Below are positions 55,535-64,000 of a stretch of DNA of 64,000 bases, one piece after another. Every line of letters begins with the position of its first letter. The first letter of the stretch is position 1. Source of the stretch: Lithobates sylvaticus (Eukaryota > Chordata > Amphibia > Anura > Ranidae); contig CM053033.1 in assembly GCA_028564925.1 (NCBI GenBank), positions 112,963,252 through 113,027,251 on the forward strand, in the 5' to 3' direction. Position numbers and translations under genes: made by a program. The notes under the pieces were generated by a model. The model was not told the DNA's origin, searched no databases, and saw only the letters and a list, made by a program, of their open reading frames with translations.

Positions 55535-55873
55535 ATACATTAAGATAAAAAAACCTTTTGCCTTTACAACACCCTTTCATTAAAACTTCAAAAACGTATC
55601 ATCAAAGCATCAGAAACACATTAAAAAAAAGCATGTTGAAGCAGTAGGCCTTTTCATGTGTGTTGAAGTCGAAGCAAGTGTAAATGAGCCCTAATTTTGA
55701 ATTAAATTCTACTAGTGTATGGCCAACTTTAGTTACAAAATTACTTTTTCTCTAAGCAACTTTTCTGTTATTTCCTGCCCTTTCCTGGTATTTATAGGAG
55801 GTTAATGGCCTAGCCTATACATACGACGGATTGTTCAGGTTTTTTTGCATCTTAGTCGCATATCAAAAATGGA

Positions 55874-56727
55874 GAGTTTACTAAAGTTTAATGTAATTGA
55901 AAACCCCTTGCAAGTATCCCTCAATCTCGTTGTCCGTTTTCCGGCTGTAGAATAAATTTGGGTCCAATCCCACACCTCCCTGATGGTATGACATGATGGA
56001 TAAATATCTGCCTGTATTTCTCAGCATTAAGGACATCATTGATCTTGACCAAATCTCCAACTCCATTTGCAGAAGAGCAGCCCCATACTTGCAAGGAATC
56101 TCCACCATGCTTCATTGTTGCCCACAGACACTCATTATTATACCTCTCTCTAGCCCTTCAGCAAACAAACTGCCTCCTGCTACAGCCAAATATTTCATAT
56201 TTTGACTTATAAGTCCAAAGCACCTGCTGCCATTTTTTGCACCCCTGCCACTGAATAAATTTGGGGCCAGTCACATACCAGCAGCAAGGAGCACATTGAA
56301 GGGTGATGCATGTCAAACAAAACCAAATAGAATTCCCAGCTCAACTTACCGACCAGTCTGCAACAAAACAAATTACCCTGATCTAAACATCATGGAGTCT
56401 GTCTGGGATTACATGAAGAGATAGAAGGATTTGAGGCAGCCTACATCCACAGAAGACCTGTGGTTAGTTCTCCAAGATGTTTGGAACAACCTACCTGCCA
56501 AGTTTCTTAAAAAACTGTGTGCAAGTGTACCTAGAAGAATTGATGTTAGTTTGAAGCCAAAGGGTGGTCACACCAAATATTGATCTGGTTTTGATTTTTC
56601 TTCTGTTCAGTCAAAATTCTGTTAATTTTGTAAATTGATAAAAGTAAACAATTAAAATATGTATTTTTGAAAGCATTCTACTTTACAGCATTTCTTCACA
56701 CCTGCCTAAAACTTTTGCACAGTACTA
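55874..56727. mobile_element. Tc1 pieces joined in opposite orientation
   Basis: 55874-56250 reads as a Tc1 transposase middle on the minus strand (MKHGGDSLQVWGCSSANGVG, NAEKYRQIFIHHVIPSG). 56340-56580 reads as the C-terminal end of a Tc1 transposase on the plus strand (SVWDYMKR, LQDVWNNLPAKFLKKLC, KGGHTKY), followed by a terminus CCTAAAACTTTTGCACAGTA at 56708-56727. The two parts look like the same family fused head to head with loss of the centre. Both are dead. Confidence 0.7.
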
Positions 56728-56805
56728 TACACCTTTACATTTTTCGGTAGGAAAAGCAAATATAAGATTTTCATTCCATGAAAATTTTGGTCAATGTACA
56801 AATAC

Positions 56806-56939
56806 AGTGCCTTGAACACGTGTTCATACCCCTTTTCAGCATTTTGTCATGTTACAATCAAATTCGTAAGGCGAGCCCACCTGTGTGAATTTTAATCTCA
56901 GTATAAATCTAGCTGTTTTATGAAGCCCTCAGAGGTTTG
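56806..56939 (+). mobile_element. Tc1 left-end remnant
   Basis: CAGTGCCTTGAACACGTGTT and the words ATTTTGTCATGTTACAAT, GCCCTCAGAGGTTTGTT match the left end of the Tc1 at 18361-19945, with about 90 bp of it deleted. It is cut at 56940 by the TTAA of a piggyBac-type repeat. Confidence 0.8.
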
Positions 56940-56943
56940 TTAA

Positions 56944-57877
56944 CCACTTCAATACCAGGCACTTAAACACCTTCCTGCCCAGACCAATTTTAAGCTTTCA
57001 GCGCTGTCGCACTTTGAATGACAATTGTGCGGCCATACAACACTGTACTCAAATGACATTTTTATCATTTTTTTCCCACAAATAGAGCTTTCTTTTGGTG
57101 GTATTTGATCACCTCTGCGGTTTTTATTTGTTGCTAAACAAATCAAAAAAGACCGAAAATTTTGAAAAAAATTATGTTTTTTTTGTTTCAGTTTCAAAAC
57201 TTTGTAAATAAGTAAGTTTTCACCTTCACTGATGGGCACTGATAAGGCGGCACTGACGAGGTGGCACCAATGAAGTGGCACTGAGGTGGCATTGATGAGC
57301 ACTGATATGTGGCACTGATAGGCGGCACTGATAGGCGGCACTGATGGGCGACACGGATGGGCACTAATAGGTGGCACAAATTGGCACTGATAGCTGGCAG
57401 GGATTGGCATGGATAGGCGGCACGGATGGGCATGGATAGGCGGCACAGATGAGCATGGATGGGCACTGATAGGTGGCATGGATGGGCACTGATAGTTGGC
57501 ACGGATGGGCACTGATAGGTGGCACGGATGGGCACTGGTAGGCAGCATTTTTTTGTACTGATGGATGCCAATCAGTGCCAAACAATAATGCATGCCAATC
57601 AGTGATGCCCATTGTGGGCACTGATTGGCATCCATTGTGGGCACTGATTGGCATCCATTGTGGGCACTGTGTGTCATCCCTGGTGGTCTAGGGTGGCATA
57701 CCTTTTGATGGGCATCCCTAGTGGTCTGGTGGCGTCCCTGGTGGTCCAGTGTGGGCATCCTCGGTGGGGCTGCGCTGATAATTGATCAGCACAGACCCCC
57801 CCTGTCAGAGGCGCAGCCGATCGGCTCTCCTCTGTCGGAGACTCTTTACCAAGATCGTAGTTGCGGGGTGTCAGACT
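56944..57877. repeat. piggyBac-type MITE, left part, with minisatellite
   Basis: TTAA (56940-56943) then CCACTTCAATACCAGGCACT, matching the piggyBac at 46790. 57225-57560 is a minisatellite of GGCACTGATAGGTGGCAC-type units, and 57590-57670 holds ATTGTGGGCACTGATTGGCA copies. The right end is not seen: the palindrome begins at 57878. Frames in this region with many Cys and Pro are by-products. Confidence 0.7.
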
Positions 57878-58292
57878 GAAAAAACGGCGTGGGGGTTCCC
57901 CCCAAATCCATGTCAGACCCTCATCCGAGCACGCAGCCTGGCAGGCCAGGAAAGGGGTGGGGACGAACGAGCGCCCCCCCTCCTGAGCCGTACCAGGCCG
58001 CGTGCCCTCAACATGGGGGGTGCCCTGGGGAAAGGGGGGCCGTGCGGCCCCCCCACCCCAAAGCACCTTGTCCCCATGTTGATGAGGACAAGGGCCTCTT
58101 CCCGACAACCCTGGCCGTTGGTTGTCGGGGTCTGCGGGCGGGGGCTTATCGGAATCTGGGAGCCCCCTTTAATAAGGGGGCCCCCAGATACCGGCCCCCC
58201 ACCCTATGTGAATGAGTATGGGGTACGATGTACCCATTCACCTAAGGTGTAAAATGTAAAGTACAAAAACACACACACTTTTGAAAAAATAT

Positions 58293-58298
58293 TTTATT
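58293..58298 (-). terminator. Poly(A) signal of the left palindrome unit
   Basis: AATAAA on the minus strand, followed in that direction by an A/T-rich and GT-rich (GTGTGTGTT) stretch, as expected downstream of a cleavage site. Mirror of 59095-59100. Confidence 0.5.
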
Positions 58299-58611
58299 GC
58301 ACTGCTCCGGGGGTCTTCTTCCGTCTTGGGGTCTTCTCGCCGGACTCCTCTGCTCTCTTCTGCTCTTTTACCTAGCTCTTTCACGAGCGGAGGAGTCCGG
58401 CTACCTTCTTCGTCGTCGCCGCCGTCGTCTGGGGGTCTCGATCCGCCTTCGGGGGTCTTCCGGGGGTCTCTTCTGTTCTTGCGGCGGTCGTCGTCTTCCG
58501 CGCCGCCGGCGCCTTCTTCTTCTTCTTGTCCTTCTTCTTGTTCTTCTTCTTCTTCCGATGTTGACCCGATGCTCTCTCTGCCCGGAATGCCAGAGCCGCG
58601 CTGCGCTGGGA

Positions 58612-58619
58612 CTTATATA
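58612..58619 (-). promoter_or_regulatory. TATA box of the left palindrome unit
   Basis: TATATAAG on the minus strand, about 75 bp from the palindrome centre, pointing outward. GC boxes (CCCCGCCCC near 58668) lie between it and the centre. Confidence 0.5.
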
Positions 58620-58766
58620 GGGACATGGGGACAGGGTCACATGCTCATGTCACATGGTGACCCCGCCCCTTGTGTTGTCACAGTCCCGGAGGATGCTGGG
58701 ACTGTGACATCACAGGGGGGCGGGGTCACCATGTGACATGAGCATGTGACCCTGTCCCCATGTCCC

Positions 58767-58774
58767 TATATAAG
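58767..58774 (+). promoter_or_regulatory. TATA box of the right palindrome unit
   Basis: TATATAAG on the plus strand, pointing outward, mirror of 58612-58619. GGGGCGGGG at about 58718 and a TGACATCA (CRE-like) at 58705 lie between it and the centre. About 30 bp downstream, near 58800, is the expected start; no ATG follows for the next 150 bp, so the frame from 58760 is unlikely to be translated. Confidence 0.5.
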
Positions 58775-59094
58775 TCCCAGCGCAGCGCGGCTCTGGCATT
58801 CCGGGCAGAGAGAGCATCGGGTCAACATCGGAAGAAGAAGAACAAGAAGAAGGACAAGAAGAAGAAGAAGGCGCCGGCGGCGCGGAAGACGACGACCGCC
58901 GCAAGAACAGAAGAGACCCCCGGAAGACCCCCGAAGGCGGATCGAGACCCCAGACGACGGCGGCGACGACGAAGAAGGTAGCCGGACTCCTCCGCTCGTG
59001 AAAGAGCTAGGTAAAAGAGCAGAAGAGAGCGGAGGAGTCCGGCGAGAAGACCCCCAAGACGGAAGAAGACCCCCGGAGCAGTGCAATAAAATAT

Positions 59095-59100
59095 TTTTTC
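59095..59100 (+). terminator. Poly(A) signal of the right palindrome unit
   Basis: AATAAA followed by GTGTGTGTGTTTTTTGT, a typical GU-rich downstream element. It is 328 bp from the TATA box, which would give a transcript of about 300 nt. Confidence 0.5.
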
Positions 59101-59589
59101 AAAAGTGTGTGTGTTTTTTGTACTTTACATTTTACACCTTAGGTGAATGAGTAGGGGTACATCGTACCCCATACTCATTCACATAGGGGGGGGGGCCGGT
59201 ATCTGGGGGCCCCCTTATTAAAGGGGGCTCCCAGATTCCGATAAGCCCCCGCCCGCAGACCCCGACAACCAACGGCCAGGGTTGTCGGGAAGAGGCCCTT
59301 GTCCTCATCAACATGGGGACAAGGTGCTTTGGGGTGGGGGGGCCGCACGGCCCCCCTTTCCCCTGGGCACCCCCCATGTTGAGGGCACGCGGCCTGGTAC
59401 GGCTCAGGAGGGGGGGGCGCTCGTTCGTCCCCACCCCTTTCCTGGCCTGCCAGGCTGCGTGCTCGGATGAGGGTCTGACATGGATTTGGGGGGAACCCCC
59501 ACGCAATTTTTTCGGCGTGGGGAGTCCCTTTAAATCCATGCCAGGTCACGGAGCTAGCGCGGCGGCATTTACTGCCTACGCTAGCTACG

Positions 59590-59817
59590 TAACCTGAAGT
59601 TACGTTCTAAATGAACGGACTGCTCCGTGTGTGGGCAAGTCCGTTCATTTTCAAAAGTCCCGCGGACTTTTGGCCGGCGGATTATCCGCCGGAGAAGTCC
59701 GTGCGTGTGTGGGCAAGTCCACACGCTCGGAAAGTCCAGCGGACCCAGCTGGAAAGTCCAGCGGATTGTCCGCTGGACTAAGTCCGCCGGCAAAAGTCTG
59801 CACGTGTGTACGCGGCA
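59590..59817. repeat. Harbinger-type MITE subfamily, right part
   Basis: Ends GCACGTGTGTACGCGGCA then TAA. Internal AAGTCCGCCGG/CCGGCGGA words and GTGTGGGCAAGTCC copies are related to the 1-415 repeat. The left terminus is missing. Confidence 0.6.
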
Positions 59818-60523
59818 TAACAAATACACTAACAAATACAACAACAACAAAAAAAAAACAAATACAAAAAATACTAAATTAAATAAGCTACCCAAAATAA
59901 TAACTCCACCAAAAAAAATAAAAAAACAAACAAAAAAACACAACCTCTAAATGCAGAAAAAGAGATGAAAACTTTATAACAAGAGAAATAACTGGATTAC
60001 CCCAACGATGTTAAATAGCATATTTGGAGGACTCTATCCTGCCAGCTGTTGTATTCAGACAGCTGCAGCTCCTGATTGGATGCAGTCAGTCTGGCTGACA
60101 TCTTTAAATTTTTTCAATGTTTGGCTTTTCTTTTTCCACTCTAATCTTTCAATTTTCCACTTGACGTTTGTTGACCTGAGTGGTGCCTACAGGACCACCA
60201 ATAATTCAAATTTCACATGGTAAACATGACCGATGGATGATTTGCTTCTGCAGACACAGAGACAAACTCATGCTTGCTGACTATAATAATCAATTCTATT
60301 GCAAATAAGTATTAAGTAAATAGCAAGTAGTATCGATCAATCTCACACAATTGAAGCACTGTGTAATCATGTGAGATTAATCCCTACTACATGGTTTCTT
60401 TGGAGCTCACACCATGCTATTTTGTTCTATATTTTTAGCGATCAGTCACTACTCCTGGTAAGCCATTTTAGTAACACAACTGAGGTACTTAAGCTAGAGT
60501 TAAATCACTCATTAAGTCTAGCC
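59818..60523. other. No gene identified
   Basis: Starts with an A-rich low-complexity stretch (59820-59945); the rest is unassigned. Confidence 0.45.
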
Positions 60524-60866
60524 TAAGGCTGGCCATAGACTATGCTGTTTTCTTCCCTTTAACCATGCGATGAAGGTAAGAAAATATCTTGATTTTTCCA
60601 TCAACACAGTCAGTGTTGATTGGGGGATCCCTCCCACTGCGTTATTGTATTCTGACAGCGGGAGGTTTCCCCACCATCAGCATACAATGATTACTGCTGC
60701 TGACTATTACCAGTGGCAGTAATAGTATTAAAAAAACACAGCAAGCTGGTTGTACTGAAGTCGAACCATAGATCGACTTTAGTACAACCAGCCTGCCCGT
60801 AGATGGATCAAAATGTGTCCAGTTCCTGCTACACCAGCCAAATTTGGATCCATCTATGGCCAGCTT
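60524..60866. repeat. MITE with GCTGGCCATAGA ends
   Basis: TAAGGCTGGCCATAGAC on the left and GGATCCATCTATGGCCAGCTTA on the right are inverted. The inside has GGTTGTACTGAAGTCGA and its inverted partner TCGACTTTAGTACAACC around 60766. About 343 bp. Confidence 0.7.
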
Positions 60867-62010
60867 AAGTGTGGGTGCCCAACAATCAAGTTTTTTAGAA
60901 TCTGCCAGGCAATGGAGGCACCTAAGGGCGTTTGGATCATGCGTGCATGTCCAAATGCCCTTGGACATCTATAGGAACCTTTTCTGTTCATATGTGTAAC
61001 TCTATTGTACCATGGCAAGTGACGCAGCCCATTGCTTTTACTACATCTTAAAGCATTTCACCAAGCAGAACCACACCTTTAACCCCAGGTATCCAGGGTG
61101 AGCTCCTGACAAAGTGGCTGATGCTATCAGAAAATGAACATCCTTCACCCCAGGCTACAAGCTGTCAGAATGATATTGAGAAAGGGAGGTACACAGCTGT
61201 ATTTTCACAGGTGAAACAATAGACAGTACATGAGGAACAAGGCCAATGTTCATCCATCTTGTTTAACAAAGTAAACTGTTACCCGAAATAAAAAATTTTT
61301 TTTTTTATTTCAAAGTGAACGTGTTGTACCTTCAAGTGCCTACTGGAATCCTCAGTTTATCTTTCAAGCACTCAACCATCTTCAAAACTTCTGAGCAAAG
61401 TTTCTGTGGTATACCGCTGGCCCGACTCCCCCACCCCCTATGCCATCCTTTTGCCCAACAAATGTGATCGGTGCAGTAGCCCAGAGAGTGGCAATGGACA
61501 CTATGGCTGATATTTACATTTTAGGGTACCCTGGGTTTAGGGATACCAGCCATTCTGAAAGGCAATGAGGGTTATATGTAGGTACTAAGATGTGCTGGCC
61601 CTAAAAACCTAGGGGCCACTGTAGATGGTAAGAAATGAAATGATCGCAATCTCGATTCACCCCCCCAAGTAATCTTCAGGCTGGATGACCCCCGATTTTC
61701 GTATATACCCGCCGGTTCCACGTAACCAGCGTGGAACGCAAATGGCGGACACTGACGTCAGCAACCGGAACTGACGTTAGTCATCAGAGCGCGTGATGCG
61801 GCGCGCCGCTGGATGACATGATGCCTGGGCGGTACAATGGCCTGATCACAGCGGCACACTCTCCTCCCAGCCTGCAGAGGTCAGTGTGACGTCTATACAC
61901 CACAGCCTGGACCGGGGGTAACGGGAGTCAGACGTGATGTGACTACAGGGAGGGGGAGGGGAGTGTCCCAGACTGGGCATAGACTCAGCACATATCACTG
62001 GGCACAGCTT
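60867..62010. other. No gene identified
   Basis: Includes a CpG-rich stretch at 61700-61870 without any other promoter or exon signal. No repeat ends recognised. Confidence 0.4.
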
Positions 62011-62335
62011 CATAGCTACCAACTGTCCTCCTCATTTCTCCCTCATTTTGGTCTGATCTATATAGATGTGTATAAAAAGCACTTTTTATCTTTCAAAAAG
62101 TGTTTTCCAGTGCTAAACCTTTCATCGGATTTCTAAATTGCAGCATTTATAAATACCAAAAGCCAATATAAAGGAATAGTAGTGGTAAAAAAGCACTTGT
62201 GGGTTTAACCAATCGTTTTTTTTATACAATTCTCCTTTTAAGGGGGCGTAGTAGGGAGCGTGTCCTATGCCTGCATACTTTTGCTAATAGGTGTTGCTCA
62301 CTCACATTTCAGAAAGTTGGGAGGCATGCAGCTTA
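62011..62335. repeat. Interspersed repeat with CCAACT / AGTTGGGAGG ends
   Basis: Left ACCAACTGTCCTCCTCATTT and right AGAAAGTTGGGAGGCATGC are weakly inverted. The right third is also present at 32040-32115, and a left-end-like piece at 38827. Probably a MITE family. Confidence 0.45.
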
Positions 62336-63154
62336 CCCTAATGGGAATATCTGACTAGGAGGTCTATGGTCACAAAACAGTTTTTGAGAATCGTGAGAGA
62401 ATCGTGATCTTCATTCTAAGCAAAAGAATCGCGATTCTCATTTTTCCCAGAATCGTGCAGCTCTACCTGGTTGTGTCTGGCTTCAAAAATATCTCATAGA
62501 GACCATTTCACCACCTTAAACAATTGTGGGTAAAAGCACGTAAAAATAAAGTAATTTATAATAATAATAATAATAATAAAGTAAGATATCACCATGTACA
62601 GTATTTACAGTCATTGTGTCTTGGAACTTGCTGGAAAATTAGACTTTTCTACAAAAAAAAACAAGACAATCTATATTTAAACAGCAAAAACACTATATGG
62701 GAACACTGACAATACCCATAACAAGTAATTTGCCTGGTTTATATTTAAAAAGTCAACACAGCATGGCAAATTATCAGCCCCTGATATCTAGAGACAGTTG
62801 TAAAAATCATTGATTTACTGATGGTTGGCAACCCTGGGAAGCGCAACCCTAGCTCAATAAACGTATAAATCTAAAATATAGAAACAATAAATGTTACACT
62901 CACATGATCCCTTTACATGACCATATATCATCCACCAAGAGCCATGGGTTGTGTCAAGTGCTCTCTAAGGAACATCTGTCCTGGGTTCAGATGGTGTTCC
63001 TATAGCTCAAAATCCTCCACTCTTTCCCTATAGTGAAGTCAAGACAGGCGATGGAGCAGGGAGAAGAGACCGAGGCTGGTTTAGAGTACATGCTGTCACT
63101 TTTTTCTGTAAAAATATGTGCATTTATTATTTTTCCTAAATAGTAAACTTAGCC
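62336..63154. other. No gene identified
   Basis: An (ATA)n microsatellite lies at 62558-62579; otherwise unassigned. Confidence 0.45.
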
Positions 63155-63157
63155 TTA

Positions 63158-63506
63158 TGCCCCATACACACGGTCGGACATTCCGACCCCAAAATCCATC
63201 GTTTTTTTTCCGAGGTGACGTACAAAACGTACGACGGGCTACGAAGAGGCCAGTAGCAAATAGCTTTAGTTTCCAAATTTATTTTGAGCATGCGTGGCAT
63301 TTTGTGCTTCGGAATTCTGTACACATGATCGGAAAAAGTCAGATCGGATTTTGTTGTCAAAAAATTTTAGATTTAGCTCTCAAACTTTTTCCGTCCGAAA
63401 TTCCGACGGAAAAAGTCCGATAGAGCCCACACACGATCGGATTTTCCGACAACATAATTCGATCAGTCTTTTTCCATGGGAAATTTCCGATCGTGTGTAT
63501 GGGGCA
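63158..63506. repeat. Harbinger-type MITE, complete
   Basis: TGCCCCATACACACGGTCGG at the left and GATCGTGTGTATGGGGCA at the right, with TTA at 63155-63157 and 63507-63509. 349 bp, same family as 36401-36756. Confidence 0.85.
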
Positions 63507-63509
63507 TTA

Positions 63510-64000
63510 CAGTGGTTCTAAAGGCAAAGCATTTTTTACCTTAATGCATTCCCTACATTAAGGTAAAAAAAAAATCCTATTAGTAGTATTGCCCGCCTCC
63601 CCCAAATACTTACCTGAGTCTTGTATCAATCCAGCACTGTGCCCATCTGCAGCGGCTCTCTCCTCTCTCCCCTCTCTCACAAGAAGCATCGGAAGCCATT
63701 TGCTCTTGCGGCTGTAAATCAAATTCAGTCTGGAGGGAGTAGGGGGTGGGGCCAAGCTGTGCTGTGTGTGTCTGTCAATAGACGCACACAGCCTGGCTAT
63801 GGAGAAAGCCTGCAGGTGCGCCACCATAGGAAGTGGCTTGCTATGGTGGCGCACCGAGAAGAGGAGGAGCCGAGAGCACTGATGGGGGACTCCAGAAAAG
63901 TATGATCAGAGCCACTCTATGTAATACCATTGCAATTGATGTAGTAAGCTTCAATGACACCAGCTTAATTCACCAGCTTAGTGCTGCTAGTTTGTTTTCT
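63510..64000. repeat. Frog interspersed repeat adjoining the MITE
   Basis: CAGTGGTTCTAAAGGCAAAG and TTACCTTAATGCATTCCCTA with its inverted partner TTAAGGTAAAAAA form a small hairpin. Further AAATACTTACCTGAGTC recalls the repeat at 53544. A CpG-poor, GAG-rich remainder is unassigned. Confidence 0.4.

Larger units (their letters stand above)
52636..55691. repeat. Possible TAA-flanked MITE opened by later insertions
   Basis: GGGCTGGTTTACATGTGCTTC at 52636 and GAAGCAAGTGTAAATGAGCCC ending at 55691 are inverted partners, with TAA at 52633-52635 and 55692-55694. The 3-kb interior holds unrelated repeats (Tc1 piece, LTR-like segments), so only about 300 bp on the left and 150 bp on the right may belong to it. 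Confidence 0.4.
57878..59513. repeat. 1.64-kb near-perfect palindrome (foldback element)
   Basis: The left arm 57878-58687 is repeated in reverse complement at 58698-59513 with only a few differences and small indels by eye. The spacer is about 10 bp (inside CAGTCCCGGAGGATGCTGGG). Both arms hold, from the centre outward, a GC box, a TATA box, a GAAGAAG-rich block, a poly(A) signal, a CA/TG run, a GTACCCCATACTCATTCAC word and a G/C-rich outer region with CGACAACCAACGGCCAGG. Open frames come in mirror pairs. The outer boundary is sharp: GAAAAAA at 57878 and TTTTTTC at 59513. No target duplication is obvious. Confidence 0.9.

Noticed and set aside
56949-57758. 269-codon Cys/His/Pro-rich frame
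   Set aside because: It runs through a piggyBac MITE and its minisatellite. The regular CQCPSVPPI-like pattern reflects the tandem, not a zinc-finger protein.
58281-59150. Lys/Arg-rich and Ser-rich frames in the palindrome, some resembling nuclear basic proteins
   Set aside because: They come from the GAAGAAG/GGCGGCG low-complexity block. The likely transcript start lies downstream of their ATG, and they occur as mirror pairs.
57878-59513. Palindrome as a CRISPR, replication origin or viral inverted terminal repeat
   Set aside because: There are no spacer-repeat units, no replication gene and no viral gene nearby. A foldback or transcription-unit reading explains more.
61700-61930. Possible CpG-island promoter of a host gene
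   Set aside because: Only moderately CpG-rich, with no exon, splice donor or conserved frame downstream within the window.

Overview
The window is vertebrate nuclear DNA with no recognisable host gene, rRNA, tRNA or CRISPR array. It is a dense, nested collection of transposable elements. The mix is typical of a frog genome: many Tc1 families, HARBI1-type Harbinger, piggyBac and hAT elements with their MITEs, Penelope-like elements (PLEs), CR1 LINE tails and a chromodomain Ty3/gypsy fossil. Several MITE ends (for example TGCCCCATACACACGGTCGG and TTAACCACTTCAATACC) look like repeats I associate with true frogs (Ranidae). The ranid assignment is recall and inference, not a search result.

Layout. 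1-2770: a Harbinger MITE, a PLE tail with a well-formed hammerhead-ribozyme motif, and an AT-rich foldback. 2771-8975: a degenerate CTTCTAGTACTTTGAC minisatellite split by a two-gene Harbinger, a solo LTR and a TTAA MITE. 9405-16913: a three-level nest in which a Tc1 element is split by a Penelope-like element, itself split by a solo LTR, each with target-site duplications. 18361-22075: two Tc1 elements with long TIRs. 24674-27036: three Tc1 pieces abutting. 28-31 kb: PLE tails and a Tc1 fragment. 31446-34738: a TTAA MITE and a Tc1 hit by a TA-flanked MITE. 36.4-38.7 kb: a Harbinger MITE and a CR1 LINE 3' region hit by a hAT MITE and by a short hammerhead-bearing insert. 39.1-43.4 kb: Tc1 pieces, a TTAA MITE and a Ty3/gypsy fossil. 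46.8-52.6 kb: a 5.8-kb piggyBac whose transposase is split by an 800-bp hAT element. 52.6-57.9 kb: LTR-like, Tc1 and piggyBac remnants. 57878-59513: a 1.64-kb near-perfect palindrome with mirror-image TATA boxes and poly(A) signals. 59.6-64 kb: more MITEs.

Most interesting: (a) the palindrome, which looks like two divergent, apparently non-coding transcription units around a GC-box core; (b) several hammerhead-like motifs in PLE-like sequence, one of which closes all three stems; (c) the two Harbinger genes, whose exons interdigitate on opposite strands. Most coding regions are broken transposon genes. The Harbinger transposase looks nearly whole. All assignments are by eye; no alignment or search was run.
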